This document shows, piece by piece, positions 1-7,555 of a stretch of 64,000 nucleotides of DNA (positions are counted from its first letter, which is position 1; each line of letters opens with the position of its first letter). The notes beneath the pieces were generated by a model that ran no database searches, was not told the DNA's origin, and worked only from the letters and a program-made list of their open reading frames with translations. The stretch is from NCBI GenBank assembly GCA_902526165.1, contig CABZKA010000001.1, forward strand, positions 84,435 through 148,434, in the 5' to 3' direction. This DNA is from an uncultured Bacteroidota bacterium. GTDB lineage: Bacteria > Bacteroidota > Bacteroidia > Flavobacteriales > Flavobacteriaceae. A program made the position numbers and the translations under genes.

Positions 1-425
1 AGCTCTGAACTGATTCTAGGGCCTTTCGTTGAAATTGGTTCTTTTATAATTTGAACTAGGAGTTTTTGATTTGAATTTATTACATCATCAATTTTTCCTT
101 GTTTTTCAATTTCTTTTTCAAACTTAAATTTTTCGAGAGAATAATTAGTGATTTTCCCATCACTAACTAAGTTCGCAAATTTAATAAGAGATTTTACTCT
201 TGGGCCTAAATCATGGTAGTGAAGAAAAGCATCTTTTTCATATCCTACATCAACAAAGGATGCATTCAAGCCTGAGATTGTTTTTTTTACTTTTGAAATA
301 AAAATATCACCAACCCCAAATTTGTTATTATCTTTTTCCCTGTGTAGCTCTATAAGTCTACCATCTTGTAAAAGAGCATAATCTACAGCTGAATTAATTG
401 ATCTTACAATTAATTCTTTATTCAC
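1..425 (-). CDS. rng: Ribonuclease G/E family protein, N-terminal part (partial, runs off window start)
   Basis: Reverse-strand reading frame starting GTG at 425: VNKELIVRSINSAVDYALLQDGRLIELHREKDNNKFGVGDIFISKVKKTISGLNASFVDVGYEKDAFLHYHDLGPRVKSLIKFAN, typical RNase G N-terminus with S1-like segment. Not in the ORF track because it is open at the window edge. Confidence 0.85.
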   Translation of the reverse strand, partial: MNKELIVRSINSAVDYALLQDGRLIELHREKDNNKFGVGDIFISKVKKTISGLNASFVDVGYEKDAFLHYHDLGPRVKSLIKFANLVSDGKITNYSLEKFKFEKEIEKQGKIDDVINSNQKLLVQIIKEPISTKGPRISSE

Positions 426-503
426 AATTAATAATTTTAGTTAAACTTTTTTTATCGAGTTTAATTTATTTAAACTCTAAATTTCAATGATCGTACAGAC
501 CTA

Positions 504-593
504 TTACTTTTTCTTGTGTCTGTTGGCTCTACTCCTTTTTTTTCTTTTGTGGGTAGCAACCTTGTGTCTTTTTCTTTTTTTTCCGCTAGGCAT
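504..593 (-). CDS. Very small, highly basic 29-aa protein (MPSGKKRKRHKVATHKRKKRSRANRHKKK), possible ribosome-associated peptide
   Basis: Reverse-strand ATG at 593, stop TAA at 504; 3 nt after the HU stop, upstream of rng; composition almost entirely K/R/H. Below the length cutoff of the ORF track. Confidence 0.7.
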   Translation of the reverse strand: MPSGKKRKRHKVATHKRKKRSRANRHKKK

Positions 594-596
594 AAA

Positions 597-878
597 TTAG
601 TTGTTATTTTTTACGTCTTCCACAAAAATTTTAGCTGGTTTGAAAGACGGTATTGAATGAGCTGGTATTTTTATTGTGACATTTTTTGAAATATTTCTTC
701 CAGTTTTTTCAGCTCTTTTTTTCACTATAAAACTCCCGAAACCTCTTAAATAAACATTTTCACCTTCATTCAATGAGTTTTTAACTTCTTCCATAAAATC
801 CTCGACAGTTGCAAGCACCTCATTTTTTTCTAGTCCTAAATTTGATGCTATTTTAGCTACTAATTCTGCTTTCGTCAT
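597..878 (-). CDS. HU family DNA-binding protein
   Basis: 93 aa; MTKAELVAKIA...GENVYLRGFGSFIVKKRAEKTGRNI...IPAHSIPSFKPAK is the HU/IHF signature. Confidence 0.93.
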   Translation of the reverse strand: MTKAELVAKIASNLGLEKNEVLATVEDFMEEVKNSLNEGENVYLRGFGSFIVKKRAEKTGRNISKNVTIKIPAHSIPSFKPAKIFVEDVKNNN

Positions 879-909
879 ATTTCTTTAATTTTTTTAAATT
901 TTTGATTGC

Positions 910-917
910 CAAATATA
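910..917 (-). promoter_or_regulatory. Candidate Bacteroidota -7 promoter element (TATATTTG) upstream of HU
   Basis: CAAATATA on + strand = TATATTTG on - strand, matching TAnnTTTG; 32 nt upstream of the HU ATG. No clear -33 TTG. Confidence 0.4.
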
Positions 918-956
918 TAAATTTATATTCTCTTATAATTCTTTAAGATATATTTT

Positions 957-2006
957 TTGATACAAACATTACCCGATATTGATCTTTCAAAAAAGTTGAT
1001 GAAATGGTATTCGACCAATAAAAGAGATCTTCCCTGGAGAAAAATAAAAGATCCATACTCTGTCTGGGTCTCTGAAATTATCCTTCAACAAACAAGAATA
1101 GAAACAGGAATTAGATATTATTTAAACTTTATTAAAAAATATCCTAATGTCAAAGTTTTAGCACGATCCAGTAAACAACAACTTTTAAAAACATGGGAGG
1201 GTTTAGGTTATTACTCAAGAGTACTCAACATGCATAAAGCTGCAAATCAAGTTTTATTGATTCATGAGGGTGTTTTTCCTAAAGATTACTTTTCACTAAT
1301 CGATTTACCAGGTATTGGTGACTATACGGCCTCTGCAATAAGTTCAATTTGTAATAATGAGAAACAAGGGGTTGTAGATGGAAATGTTTTACGATTTGTT
1401 TCAAGATTATTAAAAATTGATGACTCAATTGATTCTTTAACAACGAAAAAACAAATCAAAAAATATATTACTGAAAAGATGTCTTCATCAAACCCAGGTG
1501 ATTTTAATGAGGCGATAATGGATTTTGGTTCTACCGTGTGTAAACCCAAAAATTTTTATTGTAATAGTTGTATTTTCGCCTTAGACTGTCAAGCAAACTT
1601 ATCAGATTTAGTAAAAAATTATCCAGTAAAATCAAAAAAAAATAAAGTTGTAAAAAAAGAAATGAGTTATGTTATAATACTATCTCAAAATCAAAAAATT
1701 TTTTTAAAAAAAAGATCAGACAAGGGAATTTGGAAAAATTTATTTGAGTTTTTTTTGATAGAAAGCAATAATAAACCATTAACAAATGAGTTGATCATAG
1801 AAAATTTATCTAAAAAATTCACACTAAAGTCTAACAAAATCAAATTCATAAAATCTGTCAAACACAAGTTGTCGCACATTGAACTTAAGATTAACTTTTA
1901 TTTAATAAAAGTTAAAAATCCAAAATCCAAAATGTATGATTTAAGTAGTTTAGGAAGAATACCTTTTCCAAGACCTTTAAAAGTCATTTTAGATGATATA
2001 CTCTAA
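957..2006 (+). CDS. mutY: A/G-specific adenine glycosylase MutY
   Basis: 349 aa; RDLPWR, SEIILQQTRIETGIRYY, LPGIGDYTASAI, C-x6-C-x2-C-x5-C iron-sulfur motif (CKPKNFYCNSCIFALDC). Start given is TTG. Confidence 0.93.
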   Translation: MIQTLPDIDLSKKLMKWYSTNKRDLPWRKIKDPYSVWVSEIILQQTRIETGIRYYLNFIKKYPNVKVLARSSKQQLLKTWEGLGYYSRVLNMHKAANQVLLIHEGVFPKDYFSLIDLPGIGDYTASAISSICNNEKQGVVDGNVLRFVSRLLKIDDSIDSLTTKKQIKKYITEKMSSSNPGDFNEAIMDFGSTVCKPKNFYCNSCIFALDCQANLSDLVKNYPVKSKKNKVVKKEMSYVIILSQNQKIFLKKRSDKGIWKNLFEFFLIESNNKPLTNELIIENLSKKFTLKSNKIKFIKSVKHKLSHIELKINFYLIKVKNPKSKMYDLSSLGRIPFPRPLKVILDDIL

Positions 2007-2017
2007 TGATGTTTTAT

Positions 2018-2025
2018 TATATTTG
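2018..2025 (+). promoter_or_regulatory. Candidate -7 promoter element (TATATTTG) 5 nt before the ssb ATG
   Basis: TATATTTGagagATG; matches TAnnTTTG consensus; -33 element not clear. Confidence 0.4.
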
Positions 2026-2029
2026 AGAG

Positions 2030-2467
2030 ATGAGTGGATCTCTAAATAAAGTAATGTTAATTGGAAACCTGGGTGATGATGTTAAAATGGTAAATTTTGA
2101 TGACGGAGGTTGTTTGGGAAGATTTCCAATTGCAACAAACGAAAGTTATAATAATAAACAAACAGGGGAAAAAGTCGTAAACACCGAATGGCACAATGTA
2201 GTTGTCAAAAATAAAGCTGCAGAAATCTGTGCAAAATATTTAAAGAAAGGTGATAAGGTTTATGTTGAAGGTAAATTAAAAACAAGAAAATGGAAGGGAG
2301 ATGATGGTATCCAAAGGTATTCAACTGAAGTTCACGTTTCTGAGTTCAACTTTTTATCTAATAAAAACGATATGTCAGGTTCAGTCGTTAATGAATCGAC
2401 AACTACTCCTTTACCCTCTCAACAATCAACGGGTTCAGCTGAAAATTCAGATGATCTACCTTTCTAA
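2030..2467 (+). CDS. ssb: Single-stranded DNA-binding protein
   Basis: 145 aa OB-fold start MSGSLNKVMLIGNLGDDV, WHNVVV, YVEGKLKTRKW, acidic C-terminal tip NSDDLPF. Confidence 0.95.
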   Translation: MSGSLNKVMLIGNLGDDVKMVNFDDGGCLGRFPIATNESYNNKQTGEKVVNTEWHNVVVKNKAAEICAKYLKKGDKVYVEGKLKTRKWKGDDGIQRYSTEVHVSEFNFLSNKNDMSGSVVNESTTTPLPSQQSTGSAENSDDLPF

Positions 2468-2512
2468 AATCGATTTATAAATTTTGAATTTATTAGTTAA
2501 CCGGTGAGTTAA

Positions 2513-3061
2513 ATGAGAATTTTTTGTGTAATATTTTTTTTTGTTTTAGTTGCTTGTGATTCGGATCAGCTAGTCAGGCAAAATGCATTTTTTGCACCAG
2601 AATTTAAAAATTCAAACTATAATTTATTTGAATCACCTTGCTGTTTCACTTTTTCAAAAAATAATATTGCAAAAATTGAAACAGTTGATGATTGTAATTT
2701 TAATATTATTTACAATGACTTTAAAGCTGAAATTTTTCTCACTACAATTAATTTGAATAATAACTTTGGAGAAGTAAATAAAATATTTGAAGAAAAAATA
2801 TTTGAGAACTCCTCAAATGCAATAGAAATCAAAGTAAGTGAATATGTAGATAGTAAAGTTTCAGTTTATTCCAGAATGTTTAAATATGTTGGTAATGCTC
2901 CCAGCAATGTTCAGTTTTATTTGACAGACTCTGTCTCAAATTTTCTGGCAGGAAGTTTGTTTTTCAAAACTGAACCTAAATATGATTCTTTGCTTCCTTA
3001 CATAAATTATATTAATGTTGATTTAAAGAAACTCATTGAGAGTTTTGAATGGAATAAATGA
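2513..3061 (+). CDS. gldD: Gliding motility lipoprotein GldD
   Basis: 182 aa lipoprotein (FVLVAC); GNAPSNVQFYLTDSVSNFLAGSLFFKTEPKYDSLLPYINYINVDLKKLIESFEW resembles the GldD C-terminal region; located after mutY-ssb as in flavobacteria. Confidence 0.85.
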   Translation: MRIFCVIFFFVLVACDSDQLVRQNAFFAPEFKNSNYNLFESPCCFTFSKNNIAKIETVDDCNFNIIYNDFKAEIFLTTINLNNNFGEVNKIFEEKIFENSSNAIEIKVSEYVDSKVSVYSRMFKYVGNAPSNVQFYLTDSVSNFLAGSLFFKTEPKYDSLLPYINYINVDLKKLIESFEWNK

Positions 3062-3936
3062 CCAATTATAATAAAAAGTGGATTCTTTTATTGATTTTGT
3101 CCGTAATATGGGGAAGCTCGTTCATATTGATAAAAAAAAGTTTAGTTGGTTTAACACCACTTCAAGTTGGAAGCTTGAGAATTATCTTTACAGCGATTGT
3201 AATATCTATCTATTCATATTCCTCACTTAAAGAAATACCAAAAAAAAGCTGGAAGTGGATTGTTTTGACTGCTTATGTAGGTACATTTTTCCCTGTTTAC
3301 TTGGTGAGTTTTGGACAGACCGAAATTGAAAGTGGCTTAGCATCAATCATTACAACTTTGACACCAATAAATACCTTAATAATTGGAATTATTTTTTTCA
3401 GCCTAACTTTTACAATGAAGCAGGTAGTAGGTTTGGTTGTTGCTTTTTTTGGTGGGATCCTTCTACTATATAACGGTGGGGTATCGCCTGATTATAATAT
3501 TTACTTTTCAATTTTTATTTTTTTTACAACAGTTGGTTATGGAGCATCTGTCAATTTAATAAAAACTTACTTAACACAAATTCCACCATCAGCCGTTACA
3601 GCTGGGATTTTTCTTTCAATATTGCCGCCTGCTGTTTTTACTTTATTTTACTCTGATTTTTTTGCTTTAAGTTTTAGTCAAAGCACTATATATGAATCGC
3701 TAATTTTTGTTTTTCTACTAGCATTGTTTAGTAGTGCGATAGCTCAAACACTTTTCAACAAGTTTGTTAAGTTAGCTTCTCCCTTGTTCGCTTCAGCAGT
3801 TACATACTTGATGCCAATAGTGGCAATTTTTTGGGGGGTGATTGATGGGGAGGTTTTAACACTAAAACAGTATGTTGCAACTATAATTATTCTTTCTGGT
3901 GTGTATCTTGTGAATAATAAAGCAAAGACTAATTAA
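3058..3936 (+). CDS. EamA/DMT family transporter
   Basis: 292 aa, multiple TM segments, LSVIWGSSFILIKKSL...LTPLQVGSLR, two EamA-like halves; ATGA overlap with gldD. Confidence 0.88.
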   Translation: MTNYNKKWILLLILSVIWGSSFILIKKSLVGLTPLQVGSLRIIFTAIVISIYSYSSLKEIPKKSWKWIVLTAYVGTFFPVYLVSFGQTEIESGLASIITTLTPINTLIIGIIFFSLTFTMKQVVGLVVAFFGGILLLYNGGVSPDYNIYFSIFIFFTTVGYGASVNLIKTYLTQIPPSAVTAGIFLSILPPAVFTLFYSDFFALSFSQSTIYESLIFVFLLALFSSAIAQTLFNKFVKLASPLFASAVTYLMPIVAIFWGVIDGEVLTLKQYVATIIILSGVYLVNNKAKTN

Positions 3937-4615
3937 AATCATTTTCATCAAAGACTTCATTGAATTTAATTTCATCAAATTCAATTGTAATGGTTTGCAT
4001 ACCATTAATAATCTCCGTTTTGAAAGGATATAAAATTCCATCTACATCTTTATAATCTGAAAATTTTCTGGTAGTTGTTATTGAGTTACCCTCTACTTCC
4101 ATAGTTTCTTCACTCCTATCCAGAAGCCCTGTATTTACATCATAATACTTAAGTGTTTTATCATCAATTCTAACTTTGATTAATTCACTACCTCCAATGG
4201 TGATATATCCATCAATTTTCAGAACAGTTGAATCATAGTATAATTCTTCGAAAATCCCTTTTTTTGATTTTGAACTATTTATCTGATCTTCGCTAAATGG
4301 AACATTTTGACCCATTTGCTCCATATATCCATTATTACCATTAAATTTTTGTTTCATTATAGTTCCAATCTCAGGGGCACTCATTTCAAGTGAGGTTAAA
4401 TTAGGATTTTGTTGTTTAATAACTACAGATGGTTTGAATGGTGCCTGTGGAATTTCAAAATTTCCTGACATTTTGATTGATTCGACTGATTCTAATTTAT
4501 CCTTTCCTCCAATTGCCTCAATATATTGAGAAATAACTTCTTTAGGCGAAATACCGTCTTGGCTGTATGAATTGATAAATAATAGAAATGCAAAAAGTGA
4601 TAATATATTTTTCAT
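3929..4615 (-). CDS. Outer-membrane lipoprotein-sorting (LolA-like) family secreted protein
   Basis: 228 aa, signal peptide then SPKEVISQYIEAIGGKDKLESVESIKMSGNF...DYKDVDGILYPFKTEI, typical of LolA-like domains in Bacteroidota. Confidence 0.6.
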   Translation of the reverse strand: MKNILSLFAFLLFINSYSQDGISPKEVISQYIEAIGGKDKLESVESIKMSGNFEIPQAPFKPSVVIKQQNPNLTSLEMSAPEIGTIMKQKFNGNNGYMEQMGQNVPFSEDQINSSKSKKGIFEELYYDSTVLKIDGYITIGGSELIKVRIDDKTLKYYDVNTGLLDRSEETMEVEGNSITTTRKFSDYKDVDGILYPFKTEIINGMQTITIEFDEIKFNEVFDENDFN

Positions 4616-4673
4616 ATGAGCAATTTAACCAATTTTTAGCGCAAAAGTTGTCTCTTCAAATATTAAATGTTTT

Positions 4674-4705
4674 TTGTTCAATTTATTGAGATTTAATTAT
4701 ATTTG
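4674..4705 (+). promoter_or_regulatory. Candidate Bacteroidota promoter for rplU-rpmA (TTG-N21-TATATTTG)
   Basis: TTG at 4674-4676 and TATATTTG at 4698-4705, 12 nt before ATG at 4718. Confidence 0.5.
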
Positions 4706-4717
4706 CCCCGCTACAAT

Positions 4718-5101
4718 ATGAATGCGATAGTTGAAATTTCTGGTAAACAGTACAATGTTGGAAAAAATACCAAGCTTTTTGTTGATAAATTACAAGAAAA
4801 AGAAGGTTCCAAAATTACATTTGAAAATGTGTTGATGGTTGACAATGGATCAAACACTAAAATTGGTAATCCTGTTGTTGCTGGTGCATCTGTCGAAGCA
4901 AAAATTGTTAAGCATTTTAAAGATAAAAAAGTTATCGTTTTCAAGAAGAAAAGAAGAAAAGGATATAAAGTCAAAAATGGCCACAGGCAACAGATGACTG
5001 AGATTATCATTGAAAAGGTTAACGAAAAATCTGCTTCTAAGCCTAAAGTACCGACCAAGTCAAATGAAGTAAAACCAAAGACTAAGGCAAAAAAACAATA
5101 A
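4718..5101 (+). CDS. rplU: 50S ribosomal protein bL21
   Basis: MNAIVEISGKQYNVGKNTKLFVDKL...KFKKKRRKGYKVKNGHRQ type L21 sequence. ORF track start 4703 (TTG) lies in the -7 box, so ATG at 4718 is preferred. Confidence 0.95.
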   Translation: MNAIVEISGKQYNVGKNTKLFVDKLQEKEGSKITFENVLMVDNGSNTKIGNPVVAGASVEAKIVKHFKDKKVIVFKKKRRKGYKVKNGHRQQMTEIIIEKVNEKSASKPKVPTKSNEVKPKTKAKKQ

Positions 5102-5124
5102 GTAAAACAAAAAAATAATTTAAA

Positions 5125-5385
5125 ATGGCTCATAAAAAAGGTGTTGGTAGTTCCAAAAACGGTAGAGAATCAGAATCCAAACGACTTGGTGTTAAAATTT
5201 TCGGTGGTCAGATGGCACATGCAGGCAATATTTTGGTAAGACAAAGAGGAACAAAACACAAAGCAGGAGAAAACGTTTACTTAGGTAAAGACCATACACT
5301 TCATGCAAAGATTGATGGAGTTGTAAAATTTACAAAGAAAAAAGACAATAAGTCTTTTGTTTCAGTTCTTCCAATAGAAAAATAA
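5125..5385 (+). CDS. rpmA: 50S ribosomal protein bL27
   Basis: 86 aa; [29 protein letters not shown]...[19 protein letters not shown]. Confidence 0.97.
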   Translation: MAHKKGVGSSKNGRESESKRLGVKIFGGQMAHAGNILVRQRGTKHKAGENVYLGKDHTLHAKIDGVVKFTKKKDNKSFVSVLPIEK

Positions 5386-5412
5386 ATCTCATTTATTTAT
5401 ATTTAAGCCTCT

Positions 5413-6015
5413 ATGGCTTTAATTGATCATACCCATTTTTTAAATCGATTTGAATTATTGATTTGGAAAATCAAAAATCCAGAAAAATTGGAGATTAATA
5501 ACATTGCAAATAGTATTGCAAAAAAAATAGATTCAACCAAATCAATATTAAAGAAAAATCAAATTATAGCGGTGCATCAAATTTTAAAATTCAAAGGCTT
5601 TTGTTCTGATGATCTTATTTATAACAAAGATGGAGCACCCTTCCTAAAAAATGGTTTAAAGATTTCAATTAGTCACTCAGGGTTGTTTGTAGCAGTTTGT
5701 TTATCAAAAGAAAAAATGGGTATTGATTTGCAAACTGTAAATGAAAAAATTTTAAAAGTGGTTAATAAATTTACTAACCAAATTGAAAAAAAATTAATGG
5801 ATGAAAATAATTTAGAAAAATTAACTCAGCTTTGGACAATAAAAGAAGCTGCATACAAATATTTTTCTATTGGTAAGTTGAGTTTTAAATCTGATATTTT
5901 AGTTAGTGAACTGGGGGATGAATCCCAATTAAAAATCAATGTTTCTGATCAAGTTTTGAATTTAAAATCCAAAAGCAAAATTACATCAAATTATATTTGT
6001 AGCATAGTATATTAA
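5413..6015 (+). CDS. 4'-phosphopantetheinyl transferase superfamily protein
   Basis: 200 aa; ISHSGLFVAVCLSKEKMGIDLQ ... LTQLWTIKEAAYKYF matches PPTase motifs GIDxx and (W)xxKEAxxK. Confidence 0.88.
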   Translation: MALIDHTHFLNRFELLIWKIKNPEKLEINNIANSIAKKIDSTKSILKKNQIIAVHQILKFKGFCSDDLIYNKDGAPFLKNGLKISISHSGLFVAVCLSKEKMGIDLQTVNEKILKVVNKFTNQIEKKLMDENNLEKLTQLWTIKEAAYKYFSIGKLSFKSDILVSELGDESQLKINVSDQVLNLKSKSKITSNYICSIVY

Positions 6016-6647
6016 TGAGTGAGTTAATAAATCAAATTTTTGAGCAGTACAGTCAATATTCAAACATTGACATCAGCTTAGAACTTATTGCTGTTTTTTT
6101 TGGATTACTTTCGGTTTGGTTTTCAAAAAATAATAATGTCTTAGTATATCCCACCGGGATCATTAATACCTCAATTTTCGTTTATTTACTTGTGAAATGG
6201 GAACTGTTGGGAGATATGATAATAAATGTTTATTATTTTTTGATGAGTATTTATGGTTGGTATTATTGGACTAGAAAATCCAATAATATAGGATATACTC
6301 CAATCACAAGAATGCATTCAACTGATATTAAGATAATTTTGATCATTATTATTACGTCAGTTCTTTTCGTATCCTATTTGTATTCCTTTTTTGAAAAGTG
6401 GAGTGGTTTTGTTTCATATGTGGACATCATAACAACAGCAATTTTTTTTGCAGGTATGTGGTTGATGGCTCGTAGAAAAATTGAAAGCTGGTTTTTTTGG
6501 ATATTGGGTGATATAATTTCAGTTCCTCTCTATTTCGTTAAGGGCTTGGCATTCTCTAGTTTTCAATATCTTATCTTTACATTTATTGCAATTGCTGGTT
6601 ATTATAAATGGAAAAGTATTTACAACAACAAAAAACAGATCTCATAA
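6015..6647 (+). CDS. pnuC: PnuC family vitamin transporter (nicotinamide riboside, possibly thiamin)
   Basis: 210 aa, multi-TM; NTSIFVYLLVKWELLGDMIINVYYFLMSIYGWYYW, GDIISVPLYFVKGLAFSSFQYLIFTFIAIAGYYKW are PnuC hallmarks. Confidence 0.88.
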   Translation: MSELINQIFEQYSQYSNIDISLELIAVFFGLLSVWFSKNNNVLVYPTGIINTSIFVYLLVKWELLGDMIINVYYFLMSIYGWYYWTRKSNNIGYTPITRMHSTDIKIILIIIITSVLFVSYLYSFFEKWSGFVSYVDIITTAIFFAGMWLMARRKIESWFFWILGDIISVPLYFVKGLAFSSFQYLIFTFIAIAGYYKWKSIYNNKKQIS

Positions 6648-7171
6648 AGGTTGTCCTATTTGGGCCAGAATCTACTGGAAAAACAAGTTTAGCTATTGAG
6701 CTTGCTAAACACTTTAAAACCGTTTATGTAAAGGAATTTGCAAGAGAATTCCTGCAAAATAAATTGGCCAAACAAAACAAGATATGTGAGGTTCACGATC
6801 TTATTCCAATTGCGATTGGTCAAATGAAGTCGGAAAATGAATTAACAAAAAAAGCAAATGATGTACTTTTTTGTGATACAGATCTTCTAACGACTGCAAC
6901 CTATTCAAGATTATACTTTGATAATTTTTGTGATCCAATAATTGATAAATACTCAAAAAAAAATAAATATGATTTGTATTTATTACTAGATGTAGATGTT
7001 CCTTGGGTTCACGATGATTTGAGAGATCGACCCAATGACAGAAAGTTATTTTTTGAAAATTTTAAACAAGCATTGATCAAATATCACAAACCATTTAAAT
7101 TAATTTCAGGCAATTATGGGCAAAGATTGAAAAAATCTATTAATTTTGTCAAAGAAATTATAGTCAAATAA
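6608..7171 (+). CDS. NadR-like P-loop ATPase/kinase (AAA_28 type)
   Basis: 187 aa; GPESTGKTSLAIELAKHF, YVKEFAREFL, CDTDLLTT; overlaps pnuC by 40 nt. Confidence 0.83.
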   Translation: MEKYLQQQKTDLIKVVLFGPESTGKTSLAIELAKHFKTVYVKEFAREFLQNKLAKQNKICEVHDLIPIAIGQMKSENELTKKANDVLFCDTDLLTTATYSRLYFDNFCDPIIDKYSKKNKYDLYLLLDVDVPWVHDDLRDRPNDRKLFFENFKQALIKYHKPFKLISGNYGQRLKKSINFVKEIIVK

Positions 7172-7173
7172 AT

Positions 7174-7518
7174 TTGAAAAAAAGTTTAGTTTCCCTTTTC
7201 ACAATTTTGTTGTTTCTCCCCCAAATTTTGCAGTTTGGCCACATTTTTTTACATGATCATGATCATCATCACGATCATCGTCATGATCATCATCATGAAA
7301 TACACCTTTCAAGCTCTGATCAAACACTACAGTCACATTTTATCATTTGCTCCATTTGCTTGATTTATATCTTCACATCTGATTTGGATTACTATCCAAT
7401 AATATTTCTCGGTTTTACTATAATTATGTTGACTTATGGATTGATTTTTTCAAAATCACTCTTTAAACAAATTGATATAACCAATAATAACTCAAGAGCA
7501 CCACCCATTAAGTTGTAA
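7174..7518 (+). CDS. Small His-rich membrane protein, probable metal-binding
   Basis: 114 aa (TTG start); N-terminal hydrophobic segment, HDHDHHHDHRHDHHHEIH tract, CSIC motif, further TM segment. Confidence 0.65.
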   Translation: MKKSLVSLFTILLFLPQILQFGHIFLHDHDHHHDHRHDHHHEIHLSSSDQTLQSHFIICSICLIYIFTSDLDYYPIIFLGFTIIMLTYGLIFSKSLFKQIDITNNNSRAPPIKL

Positions 7519-7555
7519 AAACACTTATAATCAAATTAAATTAAACAATATAAAT

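Noticed and set aside
957-959. TTG start of mutY overlapping a T-rich promoter-like stretch
   Set aside because: Start codon choice cannot be resolved by eye; retained as track start with no biological claim.
4711-5133. 140-aa reverse ORF across rplU
   Set aside because: Fully antisense to bL21, hydrophobic low-complexity translation, no start context; the + strand gene is certain.
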